Below are positions 8,544-17,390 of a stretch of 64,000 nt of DNA, in pieces. Each line of letters begins with the position of its first letter. The first letter of the stretch is position 1. Under the pieces are notes generated by a model, which saw only the letters and a list, made by a program, of their open reading frames with translations, ran no database searches and was not told the DNA's origin. Origin of the DNA: Mesostigma viride (Eukaryota; Streptophyta; Mesostigmatophyceae; Mesostigmatales; Mesostigmataceae); NCBI GenBank assembly GCA_009746045.1, contig RPFO01000213.1, positions 1,484,578 to 1,548,577 on the forward strand. Reading direction: 5' to 3'. A program made the translations under genes and the position numbers.

Positions 8544-9614
8544 ATGACGGCGAGGTCGAGACGCTGCGGATCGGTCACGCGAGCGGGCCGCCGCTGCCTG
8601 CGCTCGTGCACGGGCGGCCGCGTGCGGTGCCCCGTCCACCGCCTGGCCGTCTACAACACCCGAGGGGGGCGAGAGGAGCAGGCGCGCGAGGACGGGGAGG
8701 ACAGCAGGAGGCGCGCCCTCGCCCGGCTCGAGGAAATGCGCAGGTCGCGGAATTCGAGCGCGTCCTACGACCCGGGGCCCAGCACCAGGACGAAGCCGAC
8801 TCTGGGCGCGCCCCCGGGGCCCGGCCCCGAGCAGACGCTATGGGACCGCATGATGGGGGAGCCCGAGGTGGTAGACAGGATATTGAAAGAGGTCTTCAAA
8901 TTCGACCGCCGTGACGTAAATTTAGCGCATAAAGGCCTGACCACTCTCGACAAAGCCAGCAACGTGGCCATGTACGAACGGGACGTGAGAAACGCCAAAA
9001 GTGTGCAGGAGAGGGAGGCACAAATTCTGGAAAACGAGCCGTTCTTAAAGAGGAAGGAGAAGGCCGACGATGTGGAGATGCTGATTAGGATGGCCAAGGA
9101 GAGGCGATCGTTGGCGGCTCGAGACCCCGAAGCGATGGGACTCGGAGACAGCGAACCGGCCCCGCCAGGGTGGGTCGACGTTTGGGATAAAGGGCAATGG
9201 GTACTCGTCCCTAAATCGATCCATCGGGCCGTGGAGCGCCTAGATAAGCTGCAGGCCAATGCTAATGTATATGCAGCACGGGTGCGGTCGTCGTATGAGC
9301 AGCGTCTGAGGAATAAGCGGAGCGCCGACATGAATGTGGATCGCGCCACCGACCGGCTCACAAACGCCAAGAGGCGAGCGGGACGCGAGTGGGAGTGGCG
9401 CCCGGGCGCTCGCCGGCCCACGTTCGGCGACCTGCAACAGCACGACGCGATCACGCGGGCCATCGCCGAGGGGCTGGACACGCGGTCGGCCATCCGGTTC
9501 GGCTCCACCAGCAGAAAGAACAACCTCGTCACCAGCCAGGTGCTGAAGGGCCGGTTCGCGGCCGCCGCAGACAGGGCGCAGAAGAGGGCGACCCAGAAGA
9601 TGCCCGGGTTCTAG
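8544..9614 (+). CDS. Cys3-His knuckle protein, 356 residues
   Basis: The N-terminus has Cys8, Cys18, Cys29 and His32, that is C-x9-C-x10-C-x2-H, followed by an Arg-rich linker. A helical region near residues 95-140 (LWDRMMGEPEVVDRILKEVF) looks F-box-like. The middle has PPGWVDVWDKGQW and SIHRAVERLDKLQ, also seen in the shorter downstream copy. The last 70 residues include AIAEGLDTRSAIRFGSTSRK. The upstream leader (cctttcttttctg) is repeated before the next gene, so the pair arose by tandem duplication. The role is unknown; a zinc-knuckle adaptor is inferred. Confidence 0.65.
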   Translation: MTARSRRCGSVTRAGRRCLRSCTGGRVRCPVHRLAVYNTRGGREEQAREDGEDSRRRALARLEEMRRSRNSSASYDPGPSTRTKPTLGAPPGPGPEQTLWDRMMGEPEVVDRILKEVFKFDRRDVNLAHKGLTTLDKASNVAMYERDVRNAKSVQEREAQILENEPFLKRKEKADDVEMLIRMAKERRSLAARDPEAMGLGDSEPAPPGWVDVWDKGQWVLVPKSIHRAVERLDKLQANANVYAARVRSSYEQRLRNKRSADMNVDRATDRLTNAKRRAGREWEWRPGARRPTFGDLQQHDAITRAIAEGLDTRSAIRFGSTSRKNNLVTSQVLKGRFAAAADRAQKRATQKMPGF

Positions 9615-9651
9615 CGCCTTTCTTTTCTGCTCCAGTATGCATAGGAGACGC

Positions 9652-10047
9652 ATGACAGCGAGGTCGAGACGGAGCGGGTGGACGGTCACGCGCGAGCCCC
9701 GCCTTGTTCACCGTCTGGCCGCCTACAGCACCTCCCTCGAGGAGGAACGGCTGCAGAATGAGAAGGATGAGAAAGCCCGGGATATGGAGATGCTGTATGA
9801 CGCGGCCGCGGCCAGGCTGGACGCCGAAGCCCTCAGAGCCGCAGATGTCGAGCGGGCGACCCCGCCAGGGTGGGTGGCTTTTCACAATGAACGCGGAGAC
9901 CCGATGATCGCCCCTATCAGACTCCACCGCGCCGTGGGAACGCTAAGAAAGCGGGTGAAGAAGCTCAAGACGGACGCGATACGGGAGCGACCCCGCTATG
10001 AGGCAGGCCGCGGGGCCGACGACCGCACGCAAGAGGGGCCAGGCTAA
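9652..10047 (+). CDS. Short diverged tandem copy of the knuckle gene at 8,544
   Basis: ATG 9,652 matches the paralogue's start (MTARSRRSG versus MTARSRRCG), and VHRLAAYST, PPGWVAFHNE and LHRAVGTL correspond to segments of the larger protein. The copy is about 131 residues and lacks the long middle and the C-terminal part. The leader sequence before the ATG is also duplicated (gcctttcttttctgctcc). The gene ends four bases inside the convergent gene at 10,044. It appears to be a shortened family member, and whether it is functional is unclear. Confidence 0.55.
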   Translation: MTARSRRSGWTVTREPRLVHRLAAYSTSLEEERLQNEKDEKARDMEMLYDAAAARLDAEALRAADVERATPPGWVAFHNERGDPMIAPIRLHRAVGTLRKRVKKLKTDAIRERPRYEAGRGADDRTQEGPG

Positions 10048-10976
10048 AAGAAAACGAGCAGCCCCGGCTGGTCGGCGTGAAGAGCCAGGGTGGCCACGCC
10101 GCACGTCGTCAGGTACGTCGACATAACCATCGACAGGGCGGCCAGGCAGCCGCGCCGGGTGTCGCCCTGGTCGTTCTCCGGGAGCCCCTCCATCTCGTTC
10201 CGCAGAACCTGACAGCAGTTGTCCATCGTGCTCCTGGCCGAGTTAGGGTCCAGCGCGTGCAGGTGGCGGAAGAACGACCGCCAATCGGGAAGGTAGTCCG
10301 ACGAGATCAGTCCCAGCGTCGAATGGTCCGCGCCCTCCTCCGCCAGGATCTCGCCCATCTGTTGGGCGATGTTCACCACCATCCGCTCCAGCCCCACCAC
10401 CAGCGACTCGTGCTCCCTCATCGCCCGCACGATCTCCGGGTGAGAGTAGAGGAACAGCGTCGAGTGGCGCTGATACCCCAGATCCCGCACCTGCTTGTCC
10501 AGCCGCCACAGGTCCACCGGCGTGAACGGGAACCGCGTGGCCGGGTCCTCGAACCGCCCCGAAGTGTTGATGTACTCGGCCAGCCTCACCGCGTCGAACC
10601 CCACCACCTGCCGCGTCGGACGCACGAACTTGAACACCCGCTCCGGCGGCGGCAGCGCGTCCATCGTGATCGGGTCCTCCTTGTTCGTCACGCGAAGGGC
10701 CAGCCGCCGCGCCACCGTCCTCTTCGCCCTGTGCCACGGAAGCACCGCGCGCCTCACCCACCGCTGGATCCGCACCGCGCACTGGTTCGCGTACACGCCG
10801 CACTCCAGCTCCCGGTGCGTCAACTGCCGCAGGGGGCGCATACCCTGCAGCAGCGCGAGACGGCGCAACTGCCACTTGGTCGCGCGCCCGTAGTACCGCT
10901 GCGGCACCGTGGACGCCGCCCGCACGCTCAGGCGCCACTCGCGGGCGTCCGCGGACACGCGGAACGTTTTGGTCAT
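10044..10976 (-). CDS. U-box-like domain protein with IQ-type helix
   Basis: A 310-residue protein. Around residues 62-90 lies AVRIQRWVRRAVLPWHRAKR, an IQ-like basic helix. Residues about 97-165 (NKEDPITMDALPPPERVFKF, then VGFDAVRLAEYINTSGRFED and PATRFPFTPVDLWRLDK) match a RING/U-box-like module common in giant viruses, with a DPIT start, a central hydrophobic strand and a DP.TR.PF end, but without zinc ligands. The C-terminal third is helical. U-box-like modules usually act as ubiquitin ligases, but that role is inferred here. The gene is convergent with the one ending at 10,047. Confidence 0.6.
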   Translation of the reverse strand: MTKTFRVSADAREWRLSVRAASTVPQRYYGRATKWQLRRLALLQGMRPLRQLTHRELECGVYANQCAVRIQRWVRRAVLPWHRAKRTVARRLALRVTNKEDPITMDALPPPERVFKFVRPTRQVVGFDAVRLAEYINTSGRFEDPATRFPFTPVDLWRLDKQVRDLGYQRHSTLFLYSHPEIVRAMREHESLVVGLERMVVNIAQQMGEILAEEGADHSTLGLISSDYLPDWRSFFRHLHALDPNSARSTMDNCCQVLRNEMEGLPENDQGDTRRGCLAALSMVMSTYLTTCGVATLALHADQPGLLVFF

Positions 10977-11186
10977 CTACGCGGACGATGGCTCTAACTG
11001 CAGCTGAGAATTGTCTGGGGCGCGGACAAACGCGGACGCGCGGACAAGCTACTGCTTTGGTTATACTGTTAAAGCGCCTAACAAGAGGGCAAACACCTTT
11101 TATAGCTACAGCGGGAGCTGGGTTACGAGCAGCGTTTTTAATTGCATGAAAATTTCAATCCAATGTTTAGTTATAGGAATTGCCGT

Positions 11187-11198
11187 ACGCGTTTAAAT
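11187..11198 (+). promoter_or_regulatory. Shared upstream motif of the KilA/BRO genes
   Basis: ACGCGTTTAAAT lies 44-55 bp before ATG 11,242 and matches the motif seen upstream of the paralogues at 1,855 and 3,655 and the KilA-N gene at 18,413. Confidence 0.4.
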
Positions 11199-11241
11199 AG
11201 ACGAGAAGGAAATCTCGGCAAATGGCACAGACATATAGGAG

Positions 11242-12135
11242 ATGGCGATGGTCCAGTATTTGCTGCCGGTGGACGGCGGCGAGGATGACCCCCTGTTCCG
11301 TGACAAGATCAGGGTGACGCCAGACGGCAAGATATCCGTGATTGACGTAATCAAGGTAGTGTGCTTCATGACACCCGAGGGCGTGTTCACGCACGATGCA
11401 AACTCTCACGCATCCCATTACTTCTCAAGGGTCCAAAAGGAGTTTGCAGAAGTAGGTACTCTCAGTACTGTCTGGAAATTCCCAGGTGCCAGGCAGCGAG
11501 ACACGCCCGTCGCCGACCGGCTGGGGATCATACAAATCGTCCAGCTGCTGCCTGGTAAGAGGGCGGCCTCCTTCCGCTACCACCTCGCCGTGCTGTTCGA
11601 GCGCTACCTGGCCGCCGACAAATCCCTGGCCGACGACATTTACGCGCGCGCCGACCGCAAAGACCTGTCCCTGAAAGACGAGCCGCGCATCAAGTCCTGC
11701 GAGTCCACCAAGTCGCACATGGACGCCATCAAGGCGGTGAGTGCCCCCAGCCAGGTGGGCAAGAACTGCGCCATCGTGAACGCGAACGTCAACCTAGCCG
11801 TCTGCGGCATGGCGACCCAGAAGTACAGGGAGCACCACGAGATCAAGAGGAGCGAGGCCACGCGCGACTACTTCCGGGGCCCCATGAACTCGGCAGTCTA
11901 CCTCATGAACTCATTGCACGAGAGATCGATAAAACGCGGGATGGACGTGGCGCGGTCCGTGGAGGAGATGGGGAAGGACATGGGCGCGGTCTTCCTAAAG
12001 TGGGGCTTGCACGACTTGGCCAAGGAGCCGGTGGACAAAGCGATGTACGCGGACAACAAGCGCCTCATGGAGGGCAACCGACAGGCCAACAAATTGGAGG
12101 CGCCCAGGGAGGCCAAGAGAATCAAAGCCCTCTAA
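11242..12135 (+). CDS. KilA/BRO-like protein, full-length family member
   Basis: This 297-residue protein is the complete local member of the family. Residues 15-40 read DKIRVTPDGKISVIDVIKVV; residues about 90-135 contain RDTPVADRLGIIQIVQLLPG, KRAASFRYHLAVLFERYLAA and DKSLADDI. A helical C-terminal half (SEATRDYFRGPMNSAVYLMN; ADNKRLMEGN; basic end) matches text found in the broken copy at 2,727-3,655. The N-terminal half is a putative DNA-binding module of the KilA-N/BRO-N superfamily; the C-terminal half has no known function. The start is set by ATG 11,242, just downstream of an ACGCGTTTAAAT motif. Confidence 0.7.
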   Translation: MAMVQYLLPVDGGEDDPLFRDKIRVTPDGKISVIDVIKVVCFMTPEGVFTHDANSHASHYFSRVQKEFAEVGTLSTVWKFPGARQRDTPVADRLGIIQIVQLLPGKRAASFRYHLAVLFERYLAADKSLADDIYARADRKDLSLKDEPRIKSCESTKSHMDAIKAVSAPSQVGKNCAIVNANVNLAVCGMATQKYREHHEIKRSEATRDYFRGPMNSAVYLMNSLHERSIKRGMDVARSVEEMGKDMGAVFLKWGLHDLAKEPVDKAMYADNKRLMEGNRQANKLEAPREAKRIKAL

Positions 12136-12376
12136 ATCGTCTGAATCGTTTTATGCGACGGGGCCAGTGTATAATACATGGAAAAAAATGACATTATATC
12201 CCATAAAAGTGAATGTAAAAGAAGGAAACGAGAACCTATCAAGAAAGAGAGACACCCCACGGGGGGCAATCAATTTACACAATTACAAATCGTGAGTGCA
12301 AAACCAGGGTTGCCTCATCGTCAATATACGTGCATGTACAGAAAATATAATAGTAGTACTACACGCCTTTCGGACA

Positions 12377-13033
12377 TTATGGAAAGCACGTTGGACGAAC
12401 TAATAGCAGATCATGCATGACGAGATTGTCAACCTGTTCATCCGACAGGAAACGATACGCCTCATCGCAGGAAGAGCCCTGCCCCTCCATCCCACCACGC
12501 CCTGGCAGCTCCTCTGATGCTGTCATGACCTCAGGCTGACCACCCTCTGGCAGCTCCTCTGCTGCTGTCACGACCTCGGGCTGACCACCCTCTGGCAGCT
12601 CCTCTGCTGCTGTCACGACCTCGCCGGGCTCCTCTCGCGCGGGGCGCCTCTCCGCAACATAAAGACGAAACCCGAGGCGGAACGAGTTGCAGACCAGTGT
12701 TGCGGAGGGGTCGAACTTGAAGAAGGGGGGTACCAACAAGGGCACACGGAACAAATTCGCACCCTCCGCCGTGCACAAAGGGCAGGGAGTACTCGACGTC
12801 ACAATGTTCTCAAGGGAAACGCGACAGTTGTCGCAGAATCCTCCCACATGGACGTGGTGCGGGCCGCCACTGGTGACAAAGGTGTACAGTCGCATATCTC
12901 CCTGACTGTTCAGGCGGCAAAACCTGCACGAGAGCAACAAAGTCATCAGCTCCCGCTGATTTTTTTGGAGAGCCTTTTTTACGAGAAGACCGCCCCTACA
13001 CACAGAAGCTCCCTCTTCCGCCTCGATGGCCAT
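12377..13033 (-). CDS. RING-like zinc protein with three 15-residue repeats
   Basis: ATG 13,033 is preferred because the longer frame begins at TTG. Residues 30-90 contain CRFC, then an HVHVGGFC-DNC pair and CPLC, a C-x2-C ... H ... C-x2-C ... C-P-x-C arrangement like a RING finger. The C-terminal third carries three copies of a VVTAAEELPEGGQP-type 15-residue unit, encoded by a 45-bp tandem DNA repeat. RING fingers normally serve as ubiquitin ligases, and viral ones commonly target host defence proteins; the target here is unknown. A second RING-type gene lies at 20,012. Confidence 0.6.
   Translation of the reverse strand: MAIEAEEGASVCRGGLLVKKALQKNQRELMTLLLSCRFCRLNSQGDMRLYTFVTSGGPHHVHVGGFCDNCRVSLENIVTSSTPCPLCTAEGANLFRVPLLVPPFFKFDPSATLVCNSFRLGFRLYVAERRPAREEPGEVVTAAEELPEGGQPEVVTAAEELPEGGQPEVMTASEELPGRGGMEGQGSSCDEAYRFLSDEQVDNLVMHDLLLVRPTCFP
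12499..12633 (+). repeat. Three 45-bp tandem units inside the RING-like gene
   Basis: The unit begins cctctggcagctcctctgct and is repeated about three times. The period is a multiple of three, so copies add whole 15-residue units to the protein tail. The first copy has diverged most. Confidence 0.75.
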
Positions 13034-13380
13034 CTGGGCACTTGACAACTGCGTTTCCTGCCTCTGCAGGAAAAAAAATGCATATATACCGACAGATCTA
13101 TATTAATTATTGTATAGATTAATCAATAGCAGGTCAGCAATGGTATATAATAAAAGAGATTAATGGAAGTTAAAGAGCAAACATATGGCAGTAACCAAAA
13201 AAAACATACGAACCTGAGGCAATTGCATTTTTGTCGTGGGCTGGCGATCGCCGCAAAAGATCCCCGCAAGTCGTGGCCTGGTGCACTGCACACGCGCGAA
13301 GAAACGGGGAAAACAACGATGGCTGCGGAGGATCATCAGCATATATATACGTAACCGGCCTGGCAGCCACGTTAAAAAAG

Positions 13381-13786
13381 ACACGACCAACGCAGCCACG
13401 AGTATAGACAACGCAGCGTCGAACCCCGAGGCAGCAGTCGACACGACCAACGCAGCCACGAGTATAGACAACGCAGCGTCGAACCCCGAGGCAGCAGTCG
13501 ACACGACCAACGCAGCCACGGATATGAACAATGCAGCGTCGAACCCCGAGGCAGCAGTCTACCTAACCCATTATGCATGCAGCAGACACTAGCCATGAAC
13601 GCAGCAGCACGACCAACGCAGCCACGAGTATAGACAACGCAGCGTCGAACCCCGAGGCAGCAGTCGACACGACCAACGCAGCCACGGATATGAACAATGC
13701 AGCGTCGAAACCCGAGGCAGCAGTCGACACGACCAACTCAGCCACGGATATGAACAATGCAGCGTCGAAACCCGAGGCAGCAGTCG
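13381..13786. repeat. 60-bp minisatellite, two blocks of three units
   Basis: Units beginning acacgaccaacgcagccacg occur at 13,381, 13,441 and 13,501, then a 46-bp spacer, then three more from about 13,607 to 13,786. All copies are 60 bp and open in a frame that reads 20-residue units (TTNAATSIDNAASNPEAAVD). The reverse strand is open as well, so coding is not proven. Variants agtatagac and gatatgaac alternate at one site. Confidence 0.85.
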
Positions 13787-14685
13787 ACACGATCACCAAC
13801 GCATCACAATATTCGACTGCACGAGCACTAATATAGTCGATTTAAAGTATCGAGGCGACGCCGGCACCGACTGCAACCTGATGGCAGCACGCTCAACCTG
13901 ATGTCCCCCGTGGCTACGACACACACGGCATCCGCCCACGAGGATCGAAATAATGGCGCACTCACCGTGCAGATTGAGGGCGCGCACGCAGCTGCAGGCG
14001 CTGTGACAAAAAAAATGAAAATTTACCCCGTCAGTCGACACACTCGCCCGAAGCCCGTGGTGCGCACGTCTCCTTGACAATGCCGGTGGCACTGCGAGGC
14101 ACTCGACCGCAGCCTAAGCTGGGATGCGTCGACGGCTGCCACGATATTTAGACACTGGCCCTTCGCGCTCAGACCGCCCAAGTTTTGCATTACACGAGGG
14201 TGACTGACACTAATAACTGACGACCCAGACAGCCTTTCGGTTATGTGGGTGTCTCGAGGATCTCTGTGACAGGATGAACTACCATCAGTCAGCCAGCAAG
14301 TCGCCCGGTGGATCCCACGAATAAACTGAATCGTAACAGTATCCGTGTGGGTGCGAGTTCAGAACCTTTTTGCACCTGGACCGGGTCGCGATCACTTTCG
14401 GATCGAATCTGTCACAGAATCGCCGTGGGAACGTGATCTCGAGGAGATTCTGCCAGGGCGCCGCGCCGACGGCAGCCGTCCCCGAGGACTACAAAGACAC
14501 GATGGAGGAGTTCGAGGGCACCTTTCGTCACTCAGACTCCTCGGGGCCGCACCCGCCCGTCCAAACTTTATCGTCCGCCCACGAGGCTTCGTCCGCCAAA
14601 ACCTCCCGAGCCGTCCGCGTTTTCTCGTCAGTCGGCCACCCGTCCGCCCGTTCCCCGTCGGACCGCGAGCACCGGCCCGTATCCC
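13787..14685. other. About 0.9 kb without a convincing gene
   Basis: Several short overlapping open frames exist on both strands here but none shows the codon bias or a recognisable motif. The stretch just upstream of 14,686 is read through by longer frames that look like shadows of the next gene. Nothing else was recognised. Confidence 0.5.
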
Positions 14686-15144
14686 ATGGCCTGTCAGCCC
14701 GGCAAGGAGAACGCGCCCCTCCATCTCGGCGCCCCGGAGGGGGAAAAGCCCAGGGTCTTCAGGCTCAACGAGGGGCCGCCACCGTCCCGCGTGCTCGTAC
14801 CGAGGGAGTACGTCCTCAACGCCCTGCAGATGGAGCGCGACATGATGGACGCGAGGGAGAAGTCCAAGAAAGAGAAGGACGCGGCCAGGAAGCGGTACGC
14901 GCGGCTGCAGAAAAAGCTGGACAAGCAGCGGGACGAGTTCGCGACCGCCCTGCAAGACAAAGAGGCCGTCATCGAGCTCCTGAAGGGCCGCCTGTCCGCC
15001 CTGGAGACGCGAATGGTGAACAGCCTGGCCAGACCGTCACCGCCCCCGTCCCCCGGTCGGCGCGGCTCCTCCTCATCCTCCCTCTCCTCCTCCTCCTCTG
15101 ACGATGACACCAGCTCGAGTTCGGGCAGTGACCAGGAGGGGTAG
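14686..15144 (+). CDS. Coiled-coil protein with Ser/Asp-rich tail
   Basis: ATG 14,686 opens a 152-residue frame. After a Pro-rich N-terminal 45 residues, residues 46-108 form a heptad-like charged helix (ERDMMDAREKSKKEKDAARK and following), typical of a coiled coil. The end is a run of Ser and Asp (SSSSDDDTSSSSGSD). The longer frame starting at 14,370 overlaps in another phase and appears to be a shadow. Oligomerisation through the coil is likely; the function is unknown. Confidence 0.6.
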   Translation: MACQPGKENAPLHLGAPEGEKPRVFRLNEGPPPSRVLVPREYVLNALQMERDMMDAREKSKKEKDAARKRYARLQKKLDKQRDEFATALQDKEAVIELLKGRLSALETRMVNSLARPSPPPSPGRRGSSSSSLSSSSSDDDTSSSSGSDQEG

Positions 15145-15368
15145 GCCTAGCTGAGACCGCGTTTGTCTCAAAGGGATTTTTACCCAAATCTGAAAAGGGG
15201 ATAACCCCGCATGTCGCTTGTCTCGTATCATGTCGGTCGTCTCTAAATGATGATAACAATTAATTAAACGAATCCGTTCCGGTATCGAAATAAAAGGCAT
15301 TGTGCATTATTATCTCGTCGACATCTCACCGCCCAATTAATAATCCCACGCAATATCGAGCGACCGGC

Positions 15369-15581
15369 ATGAACACCTCCTGCGCAGAGAACACCGCCCC
15401 CGTGTTAGAGGGGCTGGGAGACCTCAAGCCCCCCGAGCCCCTGGACCCTCGCCCCCCGCCCCCGCGCCGTCTGCCCGTACTCACCGCCGCCGAGGCGCTG
15501 CTCCCCGCCCTATTCATGGTCGTGACCGCCCTCGCCATACGCCTGACATTCAAGAACCCTCTGCGATTCTCGTCCATTTGA
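15369..15581 (+). CDS. Small single-span membrane protein
   Basis: ATG 15,369 gives a 70-residue protein with a Pro-rich N-terminal half (DPRPPPPRRLPV) and one hydrophobic segment, ALLPALFMVVTALAIRL, near residues 43-60, followed by a short basic tail. This is the usual layout of small virion-membrane proteins in large DNA viruses. AT-rich DNA precedes the start and a TATATATA string follows the stop, just before the next gene. Confidence 0.55.
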   Translation: MNTSCAENTAPVLEGLGDLKPPEPLDPRPPPPRRLPVLTAAEALLPALFMVVTALAIRLTFKNPLRFSSI

Positions 15582-15602
15582 TATATATACGCCGCCACCA
15601 TC

Positions 15603-16001
15603 ATGGCAATCCGGGACGACGAGCGATGCGCGCAGGCCGCGTACAACGCGCAGGTGCACGGCAGGAGCGAGGTCGTGTGCCGAGAAGGGGAGATAGAAGG
15701 CACCTTCCTGCTCGACGACAAGCGCAGAAGGGTCATAGAGGTGAAGGAGTGGGACGACTGGGAGCGCGGGGTGAGAGAACTGGTCGCGTACGGGAGGGGA
15801 TACCCCAAGTACCTCCTGGAGCTGCACCTGTTCAAGGCCGACACGTCCACCAACGTCACCCCCTTCTTCCTGCGGTTCATCAAGTACGTGTGCAAGTCCC
15901 AGAACATAGCCGTCACGCTGGACAAGGACGTGCTGCCCGCCAGACGCGAGACCTGGTGGAGGCGTCTGGCCTGCTGCGTGCGTTCCCCGGACGCCGACTA
16001 A
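15603..16001 (+). CDS. PD-(D/E)XK nuclease-like protein, stand-alone copy 1
   Basis: A 132-residue protein whose central part contains RRRVIEVKEWDDW and then LVAYGRGYPKYLLELHLF, matching the second copy (16,027) and the C-terminal half of the fusion protein at 18,477. The EVK strand and the downstream L..YG..YP helix are the hallmarks of the PD-(D/E)XK nuclease fold. The upstream acidic position is less clear here than in the other two copies. The end is basic with Trp and Cys. It is followed after 25 bp by its tandem paralogue. Confidence 0.65.
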   Translation: MAIRDDERCAQAAYNAQVHGRSEVVCREGEIEGTFLLDDKRRRVIEVKEWDDWERGVRELVAYGRGYPKYLLELHLFKADTSTNVTPFFLRFIKYVCKSQNIAVTLDKDVLPARRETWWRRLACCVRSPDAD

Positions 16002-16026
16002 TCTGTGCGCGTACCTGTAGTGTGAC

Positions 16027-16428
16027 ATGCACAGGAGGGAGAGAGACGTACAGGCCGAGTACAACCAGCGCCTGGGCGGGAGGAGGGAGGTGATCTGCCG
16101 AGGGGGCAAGATAGACATACTGGACGACAGGCGCAGGAGGATCATCGAGGTGAAGGAGTGGACCGCATGGATGTCCGGGCTCGGGCAGCTCATGTCGTAC
16201 GGCAAGGACTACCCCGGCTTCAAGAAGGAACTGCACCTATTCCGCGCCGAGTGGTCCACCAACGTCACGCCCGAGAAGCTCGAGCACATCCTCTCCGTCT
16301 GCGGGGTCACCGACGTCGACGTGACCCTAGACGAAAGCGTGGGCCTGGAGCTGACTCGGAAGCCGCCGCCCGCATGGAAACGCCTCCTGTGCCTCGCCTG
16401 TCGAGGCCCGCGGGTCGCCGCCGCCTGA
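16027..16428 (+). CDS. PD-(D/E)XK nuclease-like protein, stand-alone copy 2
   Basis: A 133-residue protein with GGKIDILDDRRRRIIEVKEW (Asp then Glu-Val-Lys, the metal-binding core) and GQLMSYGKDYPGFKKELHLF, the Gln-Leu helix seen in many nucleases of this fold. The same two blocks occur in the C-terminal half of the KilA-N protein at 18,477. It probably cuts DNA and acts near the viral genome, as inferred from the fold. It is a tandem duplicate of the gene at 15,603, 25 bp downstream. Confidence 0.7.
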   Translation: MHRRERDVQAEYNQRLGGRREVICRGGKIDILDDRRRRIIEVKEWTAWMSGLGQLMSYGKDYPGFKKELHLFRAEWSTNVTPEKLEHILSVCGVTDVDVTLDESVGLELTRKPPPAWKRLLCLACRGPRVAAA

Positions 16429-16445
16429 CCCCTTTACTAAACCGC

Positions 16446-17221
16446 CTACCGAAGCAGCTCCTCCAGCGCCTCCTCCTCCTCCTCGGTGTGGCCGGAACGC
16501 CTACGGGGCGCCGTCCTGTAAAGCCGCCGGTCGCGGTATCCGGCAGGAGGGGCGGCGCTGTTGCGGCGGAACAGCCTACCCGTGCGCGGATCGAACACCT
16601 CGCTAGCGGACCTGCGCGTGCTCGGACCCCCGCGCGGGTCAGGCAGGCTCCTCTGGCGTCGTTTGTCGCCCGCGCGCGGCGGTGCACCCCAACCCGCATC
16701 CACGGGGGCGAGACCCCCCAGCAGCTGCTGCTTGCGGGACTCCAGCCTCTCGCGATCCGCGTCCGACAGATCCCCGTACTCGAGCAGGTCGAACACCTGC
16801 TGCAGCTCCGGCTCCTCCTCCTCCACCTCCTCCTCCTCCGGCTCGGGGGCGTCAGCGAGGGGAGCGGCCGAACTCCCTCACCCTCCCTGGTCAGCCGCTC
16901 GACCACCTCGTCCGCGTGCTCCGGGAAAAACAGCTCCTCCTCCTCCGCCGGCATCCCCTCCATCTGTAACAGCACGTCGTTCAGCTGTTCCTGAAGGCCC
17001 GCCTTGGAGTCCGGGTGGACGGACGGGTCCGCGATGAACCGTGCCAGGGTTTCCGCCATGCTCTCCAGCGCGCCTCGGGCGCCGTAACCCCGCACGCGGT
17101 GCGCCCTCGCCTGGCGCCCGCTATGGAGCGCGCACCTCTTAGAACCACCGGACCGCGCGCGACGACAGGCGCCACCCGATCGCGTCTTCCCTCCGCACGC
17201 TCCGGTCCTACCGACTACCAT
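16446..17221 (-). pseudogene. Cys3-His knuckle gene, apparently broken (about one break)
   Basis: Reading from ATG 17,221, the N-terminus has Cys9, Cys19, Cys30 and His33, exactly C-x9-C-x10-C-x2-H, followed by a helical segment (SMAETLARFIADPSVHPDSK) and a Glu-rich stretch. Family-like coding text continues down to a stop at 16,446 (FDPRTGRLFRRNS and a Glu-rich end) but not in one open frame. About one break is estimated. The knuckle links it to the genes at 7,799, 8,544, 19,789, 25,049 and 26,096. It is convergent with the nuclease gene ending at 16,428. Confidence 0.55.
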
Positions 17222-17390
17222 GATCGATGATACACCGGGATGGGATAAAAATGAAACTCGATTCCGATTAAACGGAGCAATCAGCATGACACGGGGCGCG
17301 TTCAAGCGCGCACGAATATCTAAGCGCACAGTGTCAAGGTCCGCGCTGTCGAGAGGGGCGGGGTCGCGCCAACGAACTCCCCACCGACAG

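Noticed and set aside
12178-12420. 80-residue open frame on the plus strand
   Set aside because: Poor codon bias compared with neighbours, AT-rich, overlaps the end of the RING-like gene and shows no motif.
13381-13786. CRISPR array
   Set aside because: The repeats are head-to-tail without unique spacers, and the setting is eukaryotic/viral.
13236-13836. Two open frames across the 60-bp minisatellite
   Set aside because: The frames are open because the repeat lacks stops, and the opposite strand is equally open. Listed as a repeat only.
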